The notes under the pieces were generated by a model. The model saw only the letters and a program-made list of their open reading frames with translations, was not told the origin of the DNA and made no database searches. Source: Affinundibacterium seohonense (GTDB lineage: Bacteria; Pseudomonadota; Gammaproteobacteria; Burkholderiales; Burkholderiaceae_D). From it: DNA of 64,000 nucleotides. The position numbers and the translations under genes are program-made. The stretch's first letter is position 1. The number at the start of each line of letters is the position of its first letter. This document shows, piece by piece, positions 18,785-28,515 of the stretch. The stretch spans positions 124,001 through 188,000 of the forward strand of contig NZ_JACOFW010000001.1 of assembly GCF_014284305.1 (NCBI RefSeq). The letters are read 5' to 3'.

Positions 18785-19021
18785 TTACTTAGATGCTGCT
18801 GCTGGTGCTGCGTCAGCTGCTGGAGATGCAGGTGCTGCTGCTGCGTCAGCTGCTGGAGCTGGTGCAGATGCTGGAGCTGCTTCAACTGCTGGTGCAGATG
18901 CTGGAGCTGGTGCAGATGCTGGAGCTGCTTCAACTGCTGGAGTTGCTGGAGTTTCAGCTGGTTTGTTGCATGCTACCAAAGCTACTGCCAACATAGAAAC
19001 GAGCAAAAGTGATTTTTTCAT
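18785..19021 (-). CDS. Small Ala/Pro-rich lipoprotein
   Basis: A 78-aa protein. MKKSLLLVSMLAVALVAC is a lipoprotein signal with the acylated Cys18. The mature 60 residues are almost only Ala, Pro and Ser with a few Glu and Asp, and no folded domain is visible. The coding DNA contains a 48-bp repeat. It has a terminator and a possible operator upstream, so it is a real monocistronic gene; its function is unknown, perhaps an envelope spacer or surface lipoprotein. Confidence 0.8.
   Translation of the reverse strand: MKKSLLLVSMLAVALVACNKPAETPATPAVEAAPASAPAPASAPAVEAAPASAPAPAADAAAAPASPAADAAPAAASK
18852..18940. repeat. 48-bp tandem repeat inside the lipoprotein gene
   Basis: A 41-base perfect match (18852-18892 and 18900-18940) recurs at a spacing of 48 bases, that is 16 codons. 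It keeps the reading frame and encodes two copies of a PAVEAAPASAPAPAS-like unit. Confidence 0.85.
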
Positions 19022-19335
19022 GTTTTTACTTTCAAAAAAATAGATCTAAAAAACAACAAACTTGCGATGAATAATTACCGGTAATTATCGCTCAATAGGC
19101 TAAGCCGTCGGCACAAAAATCAAAAAGACCTTGCAAATCCTTCGAAACTTTCCTAACCGCGAATTATAATGATTTTTCTGTCAATCGAATATACTTCTGT
19201 GCACTTTTTTCGAAAAAAATGAACTAATTTAAGGAATTCGTTAAAAATTAGTTTCTTCATTATGTTTGATCAGCTAAAAGAGCTGAAATGTCGTGAAAAA
19301 TACTATTTTTTATCGTAAAAACCTCAATAAAGAAT
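19022..19335. promoter_or_regulatory. Intergenic region with an 18-bp palindrome
   Basis: No gene is seen between the lipoprotein gene and the end of the ribosomal oxygenase gene. The region is AT-rich. It holds the perfect palindrome ATAATTACCGGTAATTAT at 19071-19088, 50-67 bp upstream of the lipoprotein start, which looks like a dimer-binding operator. No transcription factor can be named. Confidence 0.5.
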
Positions 19336-20475
19336 TCAATTTTTGTTCAACTCTAGCCAACCATCTTCGTACCAGATACAGAAAGCTTCCAGTACATCCT
19401 CCGACGCTTTTATTAGCTCTTCGGCTGATAAATGTCGTTGATTTGCCAAGATGCTTAAAGTTTGTTTGTCGGTTTTCCCGACGGTGAATGATTCACCATT
19501 AATAAACACTTGTTTTCCTTGGTAAAGCATTTGTGTTTTGAGTGAGAGCTTCACCCCATACTTGAGCGCTGCCTGAGTAAATTTTTTAGGTGTTAGTGGT
19601 TTCTCTGGCGAGTTGAAGAAGACACTTGATTTTGGTTCTGTCAGGTATTCGCCAAGGAAGATTGTCATGTCTTCTTTGTTTAAGCTAATTTTGCTGAGCT
19701 CTGCAATTACCTTATCGACCATCGAGGCATCAATTTCAGCTGGATGTTGACACGTTTGTAGATCAGGATCTGCGTAACGCCCCGGCAATTCTATGGTGTC
19801 AATCATAAACTGCAAGTATCCTTCGCCTAATTCCTGAAAGGAAGGTGAGCGAAAGCCTATCGAGTAAGTCATACATTCGCCCAGCGCGACACCATCATGA
19901 GCATAATGTGGTGGCAGGTATAACATGTCGCCAGGTTCCAAAACAAATTCTTGTTCTGCCTTGAAATTTTGTAGAATTTTTAATGGCATACCTTCAATCA
20001 AGGTCAAATCTTTTTGAGAACTAATTTGCCAACGACGTTGACCGTGCGCTTGTAGTAGGAATACATCATAGGAGTCAAAATGCGGCCCAACACCGCCTCC
20101 TTCACGCGCATAGCTAATCATTAAATCGTCAAGGCGGGCGTCTGGTGCAAAGCGAAATTGGCGTAGTAATTCATCCGCTTTTTGTTGATGCAAATTGACG
20201 CCTTGAACCAAGAGCGTCCAGTCTTTTTTCTCTTTCACTGGAACCTTGGCAATAGGGCCATTTGTCATTTCCCAGTGCTGCTTAAAGAAACAAATCAAAC
20301 GTGACTCTACGTCGTCACGACTGGCCATTTCAAAGAGCTCGTCCGCGCTGAATAAAGGTTGGAAGTCGGGAATGGCTTGTCGAATCAGGAGAGGCTTTTT
20401 TTGCCAGTAGTTTGCAAAGAATTCTTCTGGTGTGATATTGCCAAGTAAAGTGAGCGCAGCTGATTTTTTTTTCAT
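19336..20475 (-). CDS. roxA: Ribosomal protein L16 arginine hydroxylase-type cupin oxygenase
   Basis: A 379-aa JmjC-type Fe(II)/2-oxoglutarate oxygenase of the YcfD/RoxA family, which hydroxylates an arginine of ribosomal protein uL16 in E. coli. The N-terminus has the family block EEFFANYWQKKPLLIRQ. HFDSYDVFLLQAHGQRRW gives the HxD metal ligands, and YLPPHYAHDGVAL the distal His. The C-terminal ~150 residues are the winged-helix/dimer part. It is convergent with nothing and followed by the AT-rich lipoprotein promoter region. Confidence 0.9.
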   Translation of the reverse strand: MKKKSAALTLLGNITPEEFFANYWQKKPLLIRQAIPDFQPLFSADELFEMASRDDVESRLICFFKQHWEMTNGPIAKVPVKEKKDWTLLVQGVNLHQQKADELLRQFRFAPDARLDDLMISYAREGGGVGPHFDSYDVFLLQAHGQRRWQISSQKDLTLIEGMPLKILQNFKAEQEFVLEPGDMLYLPPHYAHDGVALGECMTYSIGFRSPSFQELGEGYLQFMIDTIELPGRYADPDLQTCQHPAEIDASMVDKVIAELSKISLNKEDMTIFLGEYLTEPKSSVFFNSPEKPLTPKKFTQAALKYGVKLSLKTQMLYQGKQVFINGESFTVGKTDKQTLSILANQRHLSAEELIKASEDVLEAFCIWYEDGWLELNKN

Positions 20476-20592
20476 GATGCAATGAGATCTGGTGGATGTA
20501 AAAAGTTCAGGCAGGATAAATCATAGCTGCGCATTGAGGAAGGTATAATGCATGATGAAGCACAAAAGAACTGAAATTTTTAAGGAAATAGT

Positions 20593-21120
20593 ATGAAAAT
20601 TGCCAAAAACACTGTGGTGACCGTTGAGTATAGTTTGTCCGACACCCTCGGTAATCTGATCGAGCAGGGCCAAGAGCCTATGGTTTATTTGCACGGTGGC
20701 TACGAGAACACCTTACCAAAAATCGAGGAAGCTCTGGAAGGCAAGAGCGTAGGATTTAATGAAACAATACAAGTTGAGCCGGAAGATGCCTTTGGCGACT
20801 ATGATGCCGAATTGGTGAAAATGGAAGAGCGTAGCCGCCTGCCATCGCCATTAGAGGTGGGTATGCAATTTGAAGGTACGCCAGATGATGACGAAGAAGG
20901 TGAGAGCCTTATTTTCACAGTGACTGAAATTGCGGAAGATAAAGTAGTGTTAGATGGCAATCATCCGTTGGCAGGAATTGCGTTACGCTTTAATTTGCAT
21001 GTCACAGAGGTCCGAGAAGCAACCGCTGAAGAAATTGCCCATGGACACGTGCATGGGGCCGACTCCCATTTTGATGACGAAGAAGAGGATGGTGAATATC
21101 GCACTTATCCCTTGCATTGA
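20593..21120 (+). CDS. slyD: FKBP-type peptidyl-prolyl isomerase SlyD
   Basis: Cytoplasmic prolyl isomerase and metallochaperone of 175 aa. An FKBP core (MVYLHGGYENTLPKIEEALEGK; NHPLAGIALRFNLHV) is interrupted at ~75-130 by the insert-in-flap chaperone domain. The C-terminal tail HGHVHGADSHFDD is His- and acid-rich and should bind nickel or zinc, though it is shorter than in E. coli. AAGGAAATAGT precedes the ATG. A terminator hairpin follows and overlaps the end of the convergent btuF gene. Confidence 0.94.
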   Translation: MKIAKNTVVTVEYSLSDTLGNLIEQGQEPMVYLHGGYENTLPKIEEALEGKSVGFNETIQVEPEDAFGDYDAELVKMEERSRLPSPLEVGMQFEGTPDDDEEGESLIFTVTEIAEDKVVLDGNHPLAGIALRFNLHVTEVREATAEEIAHGHVHGADSHFDDEEEDGEYRTYPLH

Positions 21121-21158
21121 GCAACTCTACTTTTTAATTTGCGGGCGAAAAATCAACG

Positions 21159-21198
21159 ACTCCAAGGAGATGTTTGCGTGTCTCCTGGAGTTTGTTTT
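21159..21198 (+). terminator. Terminator after slyD
   Basis: ACTCCAAGGAGA and TCTCCTGGAGT form a stem with one bulge, followed by TTTGTTTT. The T-run reaches the stop codon of the convergent gene. Confidence 0.7.
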
Positions 21199-22114
21199 AG
21201 ATTTTTCTACGAGCCTCGCGAATATTTTTACACAAGAGTTCGGTCGCATCTAGCACTCTGGGGCCAGCTCGATGTAGCCAATCACCAGGTATGCTGTAGA
21301 GATTTTTCTTTTTTACAGCGCTTAGGTTCGGGAAGTTTGCCCAGTCCTTAACAAGTGTTTGATTGTTTTTGCCGCTGTTGAAGATAAAATCCGGGTTGGC
21401 AAGCAAAAGTGCTTCAGTCGTGATCGTTGAGCTGATATCTTTAAGCTCCGCAAATACATTTTTACCGCCGCAAAGTTCTATCATTTTCGAAATGAAGTGC
21501 TCATGATTAATTGTCATTAAAGGGCTTTTGACCATTTGATGAAAGACGCCGACAGGCTTTTCATTGTCTTGTAATCGATATTTGCGGGCTAGATTCTTCA
21601 ACCGCATTCGGAATTGTTGCGCTGTGTTGGCGCCGATATTTTCGGTTCCACTTAGACTCGCAATTTTCTCGATTGAAGTCGCAATATCCTCGTAATTATG
21701 AGGTTCACTTTCAAAAACGGTAATTTTGTTATCTCGTAATTTTTTTGCGAGAAGTTTTGCGTTCCCTGTTCCCCAAATAATAACGAGATCCGGTTTAAGA
21801 GCCAATAAACGCTCGAGGTCGAGCGCAAAAATATTGCCAACTGAGGTGATTTTTTTTGCTTCTTCTGGAAAGTCACTGTATTCGCTGACCCCGACAAGTA
21901 AATCTCCAGCCCCTGCGGCAAATACCAATTCTGTGACATGCGGAGCCAAACTGATAATGCGTCTGGCTGGCTTTTCGAGAATCACTGCACGTTGACCGTC
22001 GTCGACAACTCTGATGGTGGGATGCGCTTGGGCTATGGAGCATATGCAAAGTAGCAGAATTGCGATGCAGGAAAGAGGAAATTTCTGCAATTGAGTTGAA
22101 AATTTGAGTATCAA
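21197..22114 (-). CDS. Periplasmic cobalamin-binding protein (BtuF-like)
   Basis: A periplasmic helical-backbone solute-binding protein of 305 aa with an N-terminal signal (hydrophobic 12-29, cleavage near AQA). RIISLAPHVTELVFAAGAGDLLVGVS is the conserved first lobe of BtuF-type proteins; the bridge helix and second lobe (GGKNVFAEL, GDWLHRAGPRVLDATE) follow. It would deliver B12 to BtuCD, but no btuB, btuC or btuD lies nearby, and haem or another chelate is possible. No ATG is available; the start is TTG 22114, with AGGC about seven bases upstream. It begins 7 bp after the panC stop. Confidence 0.85.
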   Translation of the reverse strand: MILKFSTQLQKFPLSCIAILLLCICSIAQAHPTIRVVDDGQRAVILEKPARRIISLAPHVTELVFAAGAGDLLVGVSEYSDFPEEAKKITSVGNIFALDLERLLALKPDLVIIWGTGNAKLLAKKLRDNKITVFESEPHNYEDIATSIEKIASLSGTENIGANTAQQFRMRLKNLARKYRLQDNEKPVGVFHQMVKSPLMTINHEHFISKMIELCGGKNVFAELKDISSTITTEALLLANPDFIFNSGKNNQTLVKDWANFPNLSAVKKKNLYSIPGDWLHRAGPRVLDATELLCKNIREARRKI

Positions 22115-22121
22115 AACGTGC

Positions 22122-23000
<879 letters not shown>

Positions 23001-23855
23001 TTAAACTGGGGCATAGGCCAAACGGACATAAATGGGTGCAAAGGCTTCCGCTTGGGTGATTTCTATGAGTGTTTCTTTTGCCAATTCGAGCAAGGCAACA
23101 AAATTGACAACTAAAACTGGCGTCCCTCGACTGGGATCAAATAAATCGGTAAATTCAACAAATTTACTCGACTGTAATCGACGTAAAATACTGCTCATGT
23201 GCTCGCGTACTGATAATTCTTCGCGACTAATTTTGTGGTGGGCGACTAGTTTTGCTCTTCCTAGAACATCAGCCCAAGCTTGCTGTAGGTCGACTATTCG
23301 GACTTCGGGCCAATGCAATATCGTATTTTGCTCAATAAAGACTTGTGCGTGAAGAAAGTCTCGCCCAAGTTGCGGCACGGCGTTTAATTCATATGCAGCT
23401 AGTTTCATTTGCTCATATTCCAACAGGCGTCTCACTAGTGCCGCTCGAGGGTCATCTGCTTCTTCACCTTCCTGAGCTTTATTACTTGGCACTAGCATAC
23501 GAGACTTAATTTCAATGAGCATCGCTGCCATCAATAAATATTCTGCGGCAAGTTCTAAATTATGTTGGCGAATTTGATCGACGTATTGCAGATACTGGAG
23601 TGTCACCTGCGCCATCGGAATATCTAGAATGTTGAAATTTTGCTTGCGAATTAAATACAGCAATAAATCTAGAGGGCCTTCGAAAGCCTCCAAAAAAATC
23701 TCTAATGCATCCGGTGGGATGTAAAGATCATTAGGAAGCTTGAATAAAGGCTCTCCGTACAGCTTAGCGAAAGCCAATCCATCAACGACATTTGGCGTGC
23801 TATCAGTTGCACCAATGATCGGTAGTTCCGTTGCTGGTAGAGTTTGCGTAGACAT
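23001..23855 (-). CDS. scpA: Segregation and condensation protein A
   Basis: The kleisin subunit of the Smc-ScpAB chromosome condensation complex, 284 aa. The N-terminal family block FEGPLDLLLYLIRKQNFNILDIPMAQVTLQYLQYV (Smc head contact) and the AAEYLLMAAMLIEIKSRMLVP stretch are plain, and the C-terminal winged helix lies after 230. About 45 extra residues precede the conserved part. It sits between the DUF3460 gene and panC. Confidence 0.94.
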   Translation of the reverse strand: MSTQTLPATELPIIGATDSTPNVVDGLAFAKLYGEPLFKLPNDLYIPPDALEIFLEAFEGPLDLLLYLIRKQNFNILDIPMAQVTLQYLQYVDQIRQHNLELAAEYLLMAAMLIEIKSRMLVPSNKAQEGEEADDPRAALVRRLLEYEQMKLAAYELNAVPQLGRDFLHAQVFIEQNTILHWPEVRIVDLQQAWADVLGRAKLVAHHKISREELSVREHMSSILRRLQSSKFVEFTDLFDPSRGTPVLVVNFVALLELAKETLIEITQAEAFAPIYVRLAYAPV

Positions 23856-23910
23856 GCGCCTGAGTTTTTGAAGCGACGTGATAAGTTAAATCAAATAGCG
23901 TCAATATGAA

Positions 23911-24120
23911 TTAGTTTTTGTTTTGATAAACGTAAGGCTGCTGACTAATGCGAGCCTCGGCAGAACGTCGTTGTGTATCAAGGTCAACTGGCGCCTTATC
24001 CCAAAGCAAGGCACGACCATCACGTTGACTTTGTTCAAGTTGTGGATTAGCTTCCTTTAAGCTTGTCAGAAATTGTGTCGCTTCGGACTGATATAGGGAA
24101 AATTGTTTTGAGAATTTCAT
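23911..24120 (-). CDS. DUF3460 family protein
   Basis: A 69-aa soluble protein with the DUF3460 pattern: SEATQFLTSLKEANPQLEQSQRDGRALLWDKAPVD. It is found in this position before scpA in many Burkholderiales. No function is known. The gene is 55 bp upstream of scpA and probably heads the scpA-panC-btuF unit. Confidence 0.9.
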   Translation of the reverse strand: MKFSKQFSLYQSEATQFLTSLKEANPQLEQSQRDGRALLWDKAPVDLDTQRRSAEARISQQPYVYQNKN

Positions 24121-24299
24121 TGTTTTTCAATCGAAAAAAATTGGCGACAGTTTGATGATTTTTAAGTCGCAATAAAATCAAGTCGTGCATTTTACCTTGT
24201 AATCGCTGGTGACTTGTCTAATAGAAGGTATATTCTTGGAAAATGTTGTGTTCCAATCGGTATGTCTAAAGGTACTGCAAGTTTTTGGTCAAATTGTTT

Positions 24300-24875
24300 C
24301 TAATAGCGGGATTTAGATCGAAATTGAATAGATTCTTTAAAATGTTGCATCCGATTGATTAACAGCGAGGGGTCAGTTTCTTTAATTAGCAAAGCGTTGT
24401 GTTCTGGTTTGAGAAAGCCTGATAAAACTGCATGTTCCAAGAACTGCAAAAGATGGTCATAAAAGCCGTTGGCGTTTAACAAGCCGAGTGGTTTGTGATG
24501 GAAGCCGAGTTGTAGCCACGTGAACATTTCGAATAACTCTTCTAACGTGCCTATGCCTCCCGGAAGGGCGATAAAGCCATCGGATAGTTCGGCCATGAGT
24601 GCTTTTCTTTCGTGCATGTTGGCCACGATATGTAATTTGCTCAAGTTGCTATGGCCCACTTCGCGTTCCATTAACGCTTTCGGAATCACTCCAGTAACAT
24701 GGCCGCCAAGATGAAGTACCTCATCAGCAATGACTTTCATGAGTCCGACATCGCCGCCACCGTAAACTAATTCAAGTTTATGTTGTACTAGTTGACTCGC
24801 TAATCCCAGCGCTGCTTGACGAAAGTCCGGTGAGTTGCCAGAAGCAGATCCACAATATACGCAAATTGATTTCAT
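24300..24875 (-). CDS. LOG family protein (TIGR00730)
   Basis: A 191-aa Rossmann-fold protein with PGGIGTLEE (105-113) and ERKALMAELSDGFIAL, the signature of cytokinin-activating LOG phosphoribohydrolases and related nucleotide 5'-monophosphate nucleosidases. Bacterial members are often generic nucleotide hydrolases, so a cytokinin role should not be assumed. It follows the TetR gene by 9 bp and is probably co-transcribed with it. Confidence 0.9.
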   Translation of the reverse strand: MKSICVYCGSASGNSPDFRQAALGLASQLVQHKLELVYGGGDVGLMKVIADEVLHLGGHVTGVIPKALMEREVGHSNLSKLHIVANMHERKALMAELSDGFIALPGGIGTLEELFEMFTWLQLGFHHKPLGLLNANGFYDHLLQFLEHAVLSGFLKPEHNALLIKETDPSLLINRMQHFKESIQFRSKSRY

Positions 24876-24884
24876 ATCGGCAGT

Positions 24885-25559
24885 CTATGATTCTCGTTTG
24901 ATTTTCAATAGATAATCTTGCGATAACTTCTCAAAAACGTCTTTTGTATGCCCACGCAAATAGGGACTGATTTGCACGATAACTTGGTAGCATCCGCGCG
25001 CCAGAGACTCCGACATGGTTTGCAATTCAGTGTATTTTCGTGGATTGCGCACATATTCATACGATAGCCAATAAGTCGCAACGACGACCATATTGGTTGC
25101 CAAGGCTTCAACGGTGATATCGTCAGCTTCAAATTCACCGTCAGCCCGTAATCCTAGGCACAGCTCTGTTGCGACCTTGATTTTGTGATTGAGAATTTGT
25201 TTGAAAGTGAGTTCTAATTTGCGATTTCGGGTGAGTAAATCGTTGAGATCGCGGTAGAAAAAGCGATAGCGCCAAATTAACTCAAACGTCAAATGTAAGT
25301 AAGTCCAGATGTCTTGAATATTGGCCTTTCGACCTTCTGGAAATGCGAGTTTTTTATTGATTTCTTCTTCGAACTGTATGAACAGTGAATTGACAATATC
25401 TTCTTTGTTGCGGAAATGGTAGTAAAGATTGCCAGGTGAAATACTCATTTCTTCGGCAATAATCGTTGTGGTAATGTTAGGTTCACCAAAGTCGTTAAAT
25501 AACTTGAGTGATAGATCTAAAATACGATCGCGGGTTCGTCTTGGTGTTTTATTTTGCAT
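24885..25559 (-). CDS. TetR/AcrR family transcriptional regulator
   Basis: A 224-aa regulator. The N-terminal helix-turn-helix is clear: RRTRDRILDLSLKLFNDFGEPNITTTIIAEEMSISPGNLYYHFRNKEDIV. The C-terminal ligand domain has no recognised signature. It may control itself and the LOG gene 9 bp downstream; the 129-bp upstream gap separates it from the RDD gene. Confidence 0.9.
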   Translation of the reverse strand: MQNKTPRRTRDRILDLSLKLFNDFGEPNITTTIIAEEMSISPGNLYYHFRNKEDIVNSLFIQFEEEINKKLAFPEGRKANIQDIWTYLHLTFELIWRYRFFYRDLNDLLTRNRKLELTFKQILNHKIKVATELCLGLRADGEFEADDITVEALATNMVVVATYWLSYEYVRNPRKYTELQTMSESLARGCYQVIVQISPYLRGHTKDVFEKLSQDYLLKIKRES

Positions 25560-25688
25560 GTTGAATGCCTATTGATTTTGTCTAATCGCAAGAAGCGACC
25601 ACTCGGCAATAGAATATCATTGAATCAAGCAATACCCCAAATTTACAGGTGCAAAAATTCGATTAAACGAAATCAAATTTGATTCCGT

Positions 25689-26216
25689 TTAATTTTTCTC
25701 TGAAGGCTTGGAAACTTCAATCAAGCGTGTTTTGGCTAGTTTGTCATGCAAGAATTGACCATCTTTGATAAATAATGCTGTAGCGGCCCAAAAACAAAAT
25801 CCAATGGCAGTCGGTATTACTAGCTCTGCATTTTTCAACCCAAATTGATACGCAATAATGAAGCCTGGTAAAAACCACATCCAAGCAAGACAATACCGAA
25901 CAATGGCTTTTATTAGTGGTACGCGCTGATAGTCATCATTCACCAATTTAATGCGCCAAGTTTGCATTGCTAGCGTCTGACCTCCACGGCGCCAGAAAAA
26001 AATGAAGTAACTACCAATTATGAAGAAGAGAAAAGTCTCTCTGGCGTGCCGCAAGGTGAGGGCGCTTTTGCTTTGAGTACTTATGTCAAAAATGGCACCT
26101 GCAAAAAAAACCACCCCAAAAACTAACGCTGCTTCATAAATCAACATACATACGAGGCGGCGTTTTAAGCTTGGAGTGGGGTATTGTGCAGCAGAGTCGA
26201 TTTGATTCACTTGCAA
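25689..26216 (-). CDS. RDD family membrane protein
   Basis: A 175-aa protein with three or four hydrophobic segments and the RDD-type loop (GGQTLAMQTWRIKLVNDD). Function unknown; it may be a small transporter or membrane organiser. The track-length start is a TTG at 26216, and GTG 26210 two codons later is equally possible; there is no ATG. It closes the sigma factor-DUF3619-DUF3106-RDD cluster. Confidence 0.82.
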   Translation of the reverse strand: MQVNQIDSAAQYPTPSLKRRLVCMLIYEAALVFGVVFFAGAIFDISTQSKSALTLRHARETFLFFIIGSYFIFFWRRGGQTLAMQTWRIKLVNDDYQRVPLIKAIVRYCLAWMWFLPGFIIAYQFGLKNAELVIPTAIGFCFWAATALFIKDGQFLHDKLAKTRLIEVSKPSEKN

Positions 26217-26231
26217 GAGTCTTCGTTAAGT

Positions 26232-26879
26232 TTATTTGATACCAGTCTGGGAGGCACTACTGCTTACGGGGTTTGTAGGCGGCGGTCCTTTTTTTAGTGG
26301 TGCTAATGGCGTTGTTGTACGTTTAGATTCTGGCTGTATGGTAGTAATGGTTTTCTTTTGTTTAGCTTCGTTGGCTAATTTTTGCTTCTCTGCTTCGCTC
26401 AATTGCTGGTATTGCTGCCATTGTGCAGATTTTTGTTCAGCAGTTTTTTTGCTGGTATTGGCAAAATTTTCTCTGACTGCCATACGTTGTTCCGGCGTCA
26501 TTTTAACCCAAGTTTGAACGCGTTCTTGAACTCGTTGCTGTTCTTCGGGTTTCATGCTTGCATATTTATTGGCTACCCCTAACCATTTTTTCTGACGCAG
26601 TGGATCCATTTTATTCCACTCGTTCGCGAGTGGCGCAAGCGCTGTTTTTTGCTCAGGACTTAGTTGACTCCAATTGGTCTGGGTTAGATTTGCTGGCGCG
26701 CTAACATTGTTTTTCTGCGGGGATTTCGACAAGTCGTTTGAAGCTGGAGCGGGAATGCTGGTTGAATTGCTCTCAACAGTTGGCACCTGAAAAGCAAACG
26801 CACTGCTGTTCAGATTAATAAACAGCAGTGATGAAGTAATGTAGAGATATGAAGCGAATGATAAATTCTGAATACGCAC
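26232..26879 (-). CDS. DUF3106 domain-containing exported protein
   Basis: A 215-aa protein with a signal peptide (cleavage near AFA) and a DUF3106 core around 65-170 made of repeated units such as NWSQLSPEQKTALAPLANEW and MKPEEQQRVQERVQTWVKMTPEQR. The tail is Pro/Ser-rich. The start is GTG 26879, supported by GGAG five bases upstream. Its function may be periplasmic, possibly linked to the upstream sigma factor; this is inference. Confidence 0.85.
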   Translation of the reverse strand: MRIQNLSFASYLYITSSLLFINLNSSAFAFQVPTVESNSTSIPAPASNDLSKSPQKNNVSAPANLTQTNWSQLSPEQKTALAPLANEWNKMDPLRQKKWLGVANKYASMKPEEQQRVQERVQTWVKMTPEQRMAVRENFANTSKKTAEQKSAQWQQYQQLSEAEKQKLANEAKQKKTITTIQPESKRTTTPLAPLKKGPPPTNPVSSSASQTGIK

Positions 26880-26881
26880 TC

Positions 26882-27313
26882 TTACTCCTCAATCTTTGCA
26901 GGGGGTGTTTCTTTGTTTAAATAAGCATTAAATCCACTATCCAAATAGGCATCTGGTGGAAGTTCATCTACCAATACCGCTGCATCAATTTCAGCCAAAT
27001 CATTTATTTGTTGTTCTTGTTCATGCTCATAAAGTCCATAAAGACCGAGCATCAACACAAGTAAAGGTAACGCAAGCCATGATTTTTTAATCCAATTCTT
27101 TTGAGAAAAAGAGACACCATTGCTACCGGCAAGCACACCACCAAATGCCAATGCGCGACTAGGTTCAGCTTGCTTTTGACGCGATAAGGCTAATTGACGC
27201 GCATTCGCTAAGCGTTCCAAAGTCGCCTCTGGAAGTTTTTCGCTTGATTCAGTCATCGCACGGCGCACTTTGTATGCGAAATCGATTTCCTCTTTGTCTT
27301 TTGCGTAAGTCAT
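26882..27313 (-). CDS. DUF3619 membrane protein, putative anti-sigma factor
   Basis: A 143-aa single-pass protein: a soluble N-terminal part with FAYKVRRAMTESSEKLPEATLERL, then one membrane helix at ~78-94, then an acidic C-terminus. It overlaps the sigma factor gene by four bases (ATGA), and this size and topology resemble an anti-sigma factor. That role is inference; the family is uncharacterised. The DUF3106 gene starts 2 bp after its stop. Confidence 0.85.
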   Translation of the reverse strand: MTYAKDKEEIDFAYKVRRAMTESSEKLPEATLERLANARQLALSRQKQAEPSRALAFGGVLAGSNGVSFSQKNWIKKSWLALPLLVLMLGLYGLYEHEQEQQINDLAEIDAAVLVDELPPDAYLDSGFNAYLNKETPPAKIEE

Positions 27314-27879
27314 AAGTGTATCCCTATTGCTTTAAGTGAAGCTGCCAGTGCGTGAGTCGCTCTTGAACAATGCGTTTTCACGCTCCCCTCTGAACAACCC
27401 ATCGCTGTCGCAGTCTCTGCGACGTCCATATCTTCCCAATAACGCATGAGAAAGGCTTCTCGTTGACGAGTAGGAAGTTTTTTTATTTGCTCATCAATAA
27501 TATTTAAAACTTGTTCTCTTTCCAATTTTTGCTCAGTCGATTCAGCCGCTTCGCTGCCTTCTTCCGACGAATGTACCTCTAATATATCAAAATTATCGTC
27601 ATCTTGATTATTCGTGGTGATGTTGGAAAATAAACTTATTCGATTATTTCTGACTTTTTCTCTTCGGAAAAAATCTAATATAGTGTTTTGCAATATACGT
27701 TGAAATAACATCGGCAATTCATTTGCAGGCTTGTCGCCGTATTTTTCTGATAACTTGATCATTGCATCTTGCACAATGTCTAATGCAGATTCATCGTTGC
27801 GAACCATGTACACCGCGTGTTTATATGCGCGACGTTCTACGCCTTCGAGGAAGTTGGATAATTCTTTTGTGGTTGCCAT
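27310..27879 (-). CDS. ECF-type RNA polymerase sigma factor
   Basis: A 189-aa sigma-70 factor with region 2 at ~15-75 (DIVQDAMIKLSEKYG; LPMLFQRILQNTILDFFRREK) and region 4 at ~130-185 (LPTRQREAFLMRYWEDMDVAETATAMGCSEGSVKTH). An acidic spacer joins them. It leads a four-gene operon whose second gene overlaps it by ATGA and encodes a membrane protein that could restrain it. Target promoters are not known. Confidence 0.92.
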   Translation of the reverse strand: MATTKELSNFLEGVERRAYKHAVYMVRNDESALDIVQDAMIKLSEKYGDKPANELPMLFQRILQNTILDFFRREKVRNNRISLFSNITTNNQDDDNFDILEVHSSEEGSEAAESTEQKLEREQVLNIIDEQIKKLPTRQREAFLMRYWEDMDVAETATAMGCSEGSVKTHCSRATHALAASLKAIGIHL

Positions 27880-28515
27880 TCGGAGGATGGTGCCTTGGAA
27901 AACGTAAAATTTCTAAAATGTTAGAAAAAGCGAAATGCAAGTGTAAGCCCCATAACGATCAAATCGTAAATTGGTTTACATTTCCTGCACTTTTTCGGTG
28001 CGACAGCTTTTTTGCTCGCATACTAAAAGTGCGCACATGCTAGCAAAAAAGCTTAGTGATGTCCTCTTATTTCATGAAAATGCCAGCCAAATTGAGTAAA
28101 TGATTGGTGGTAAGCAGCTGAATTTACGTATTTCTTTCAAATTTCTTGCAATCGCGATCTAAATAGTCTTGACCAAATTGCTGCATCGCAGTAGTGTAGA
28201 GGCTCGCTCCAAAATCTCGGAGTACCAACACTTGTTTGATCTGGCCCACAATGCCTCTGTCAGCAAGTCACTATCAGTAAATTGTTAGTAGCAGTTTGTT
28301 CTAACCCATGCCACAAGCGTGAGAAATTAAAGATTTCTTAGCTATACCCTGACCGCACGAGTCGCCATTAAGCTTTGCCTAGAATATTGTCCAACGGATA
28401 GTAGAAGGGGGAAGTGACCGCACAAAAAGGAACGTCAGTTGACTGCTTTTGAAACTTGAATTTCGTCAGGAAAGAGCATCCGATCAATCTCCAATGGACC
28501 TTGAAAGGAAATAAA
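27880..28515. promoter_or_regulatory. 636-bp gap between the sigma factor gene and ilvI
   Basis: No protein gene is supported. The stretch before ilvI should hold the ilv promoter and a long leader. GACCGCAC occurs twice (near 28351 and 28416). A 20-codon ORF rich in Ile and Leu lies at 28100-28162, but no terminator follows it before ilvI, so I do not call an attenuator. AAAGGAAATAAA just before 28516 is the ilvI ribosome-binding site. Confidence 0.4.

Noticed and set aside
18721-18996. Gln/Leu-rich ORFs in other frames over the lipoprotein gene
   Set aside because: They are by-products of the Ala/Pro-coding repeat; the lipoprotein frame has a signal peptide and its own terminator.
21121-22121. 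Cobalamin riboswitch for the BtuF-like gene
   Set aside because: The gene starts 7 bp after panC and no B12-box-like structured leader is present.
28100-28162. 20-codon ORF rich in Ile and Leu upstream of ilvI, as an ilv leader peptide
   Set aside because: No terminator hairpin with T-run lies between it and ilvI, it has no ribosome-binding site, and the branched-chain codons are scattered.
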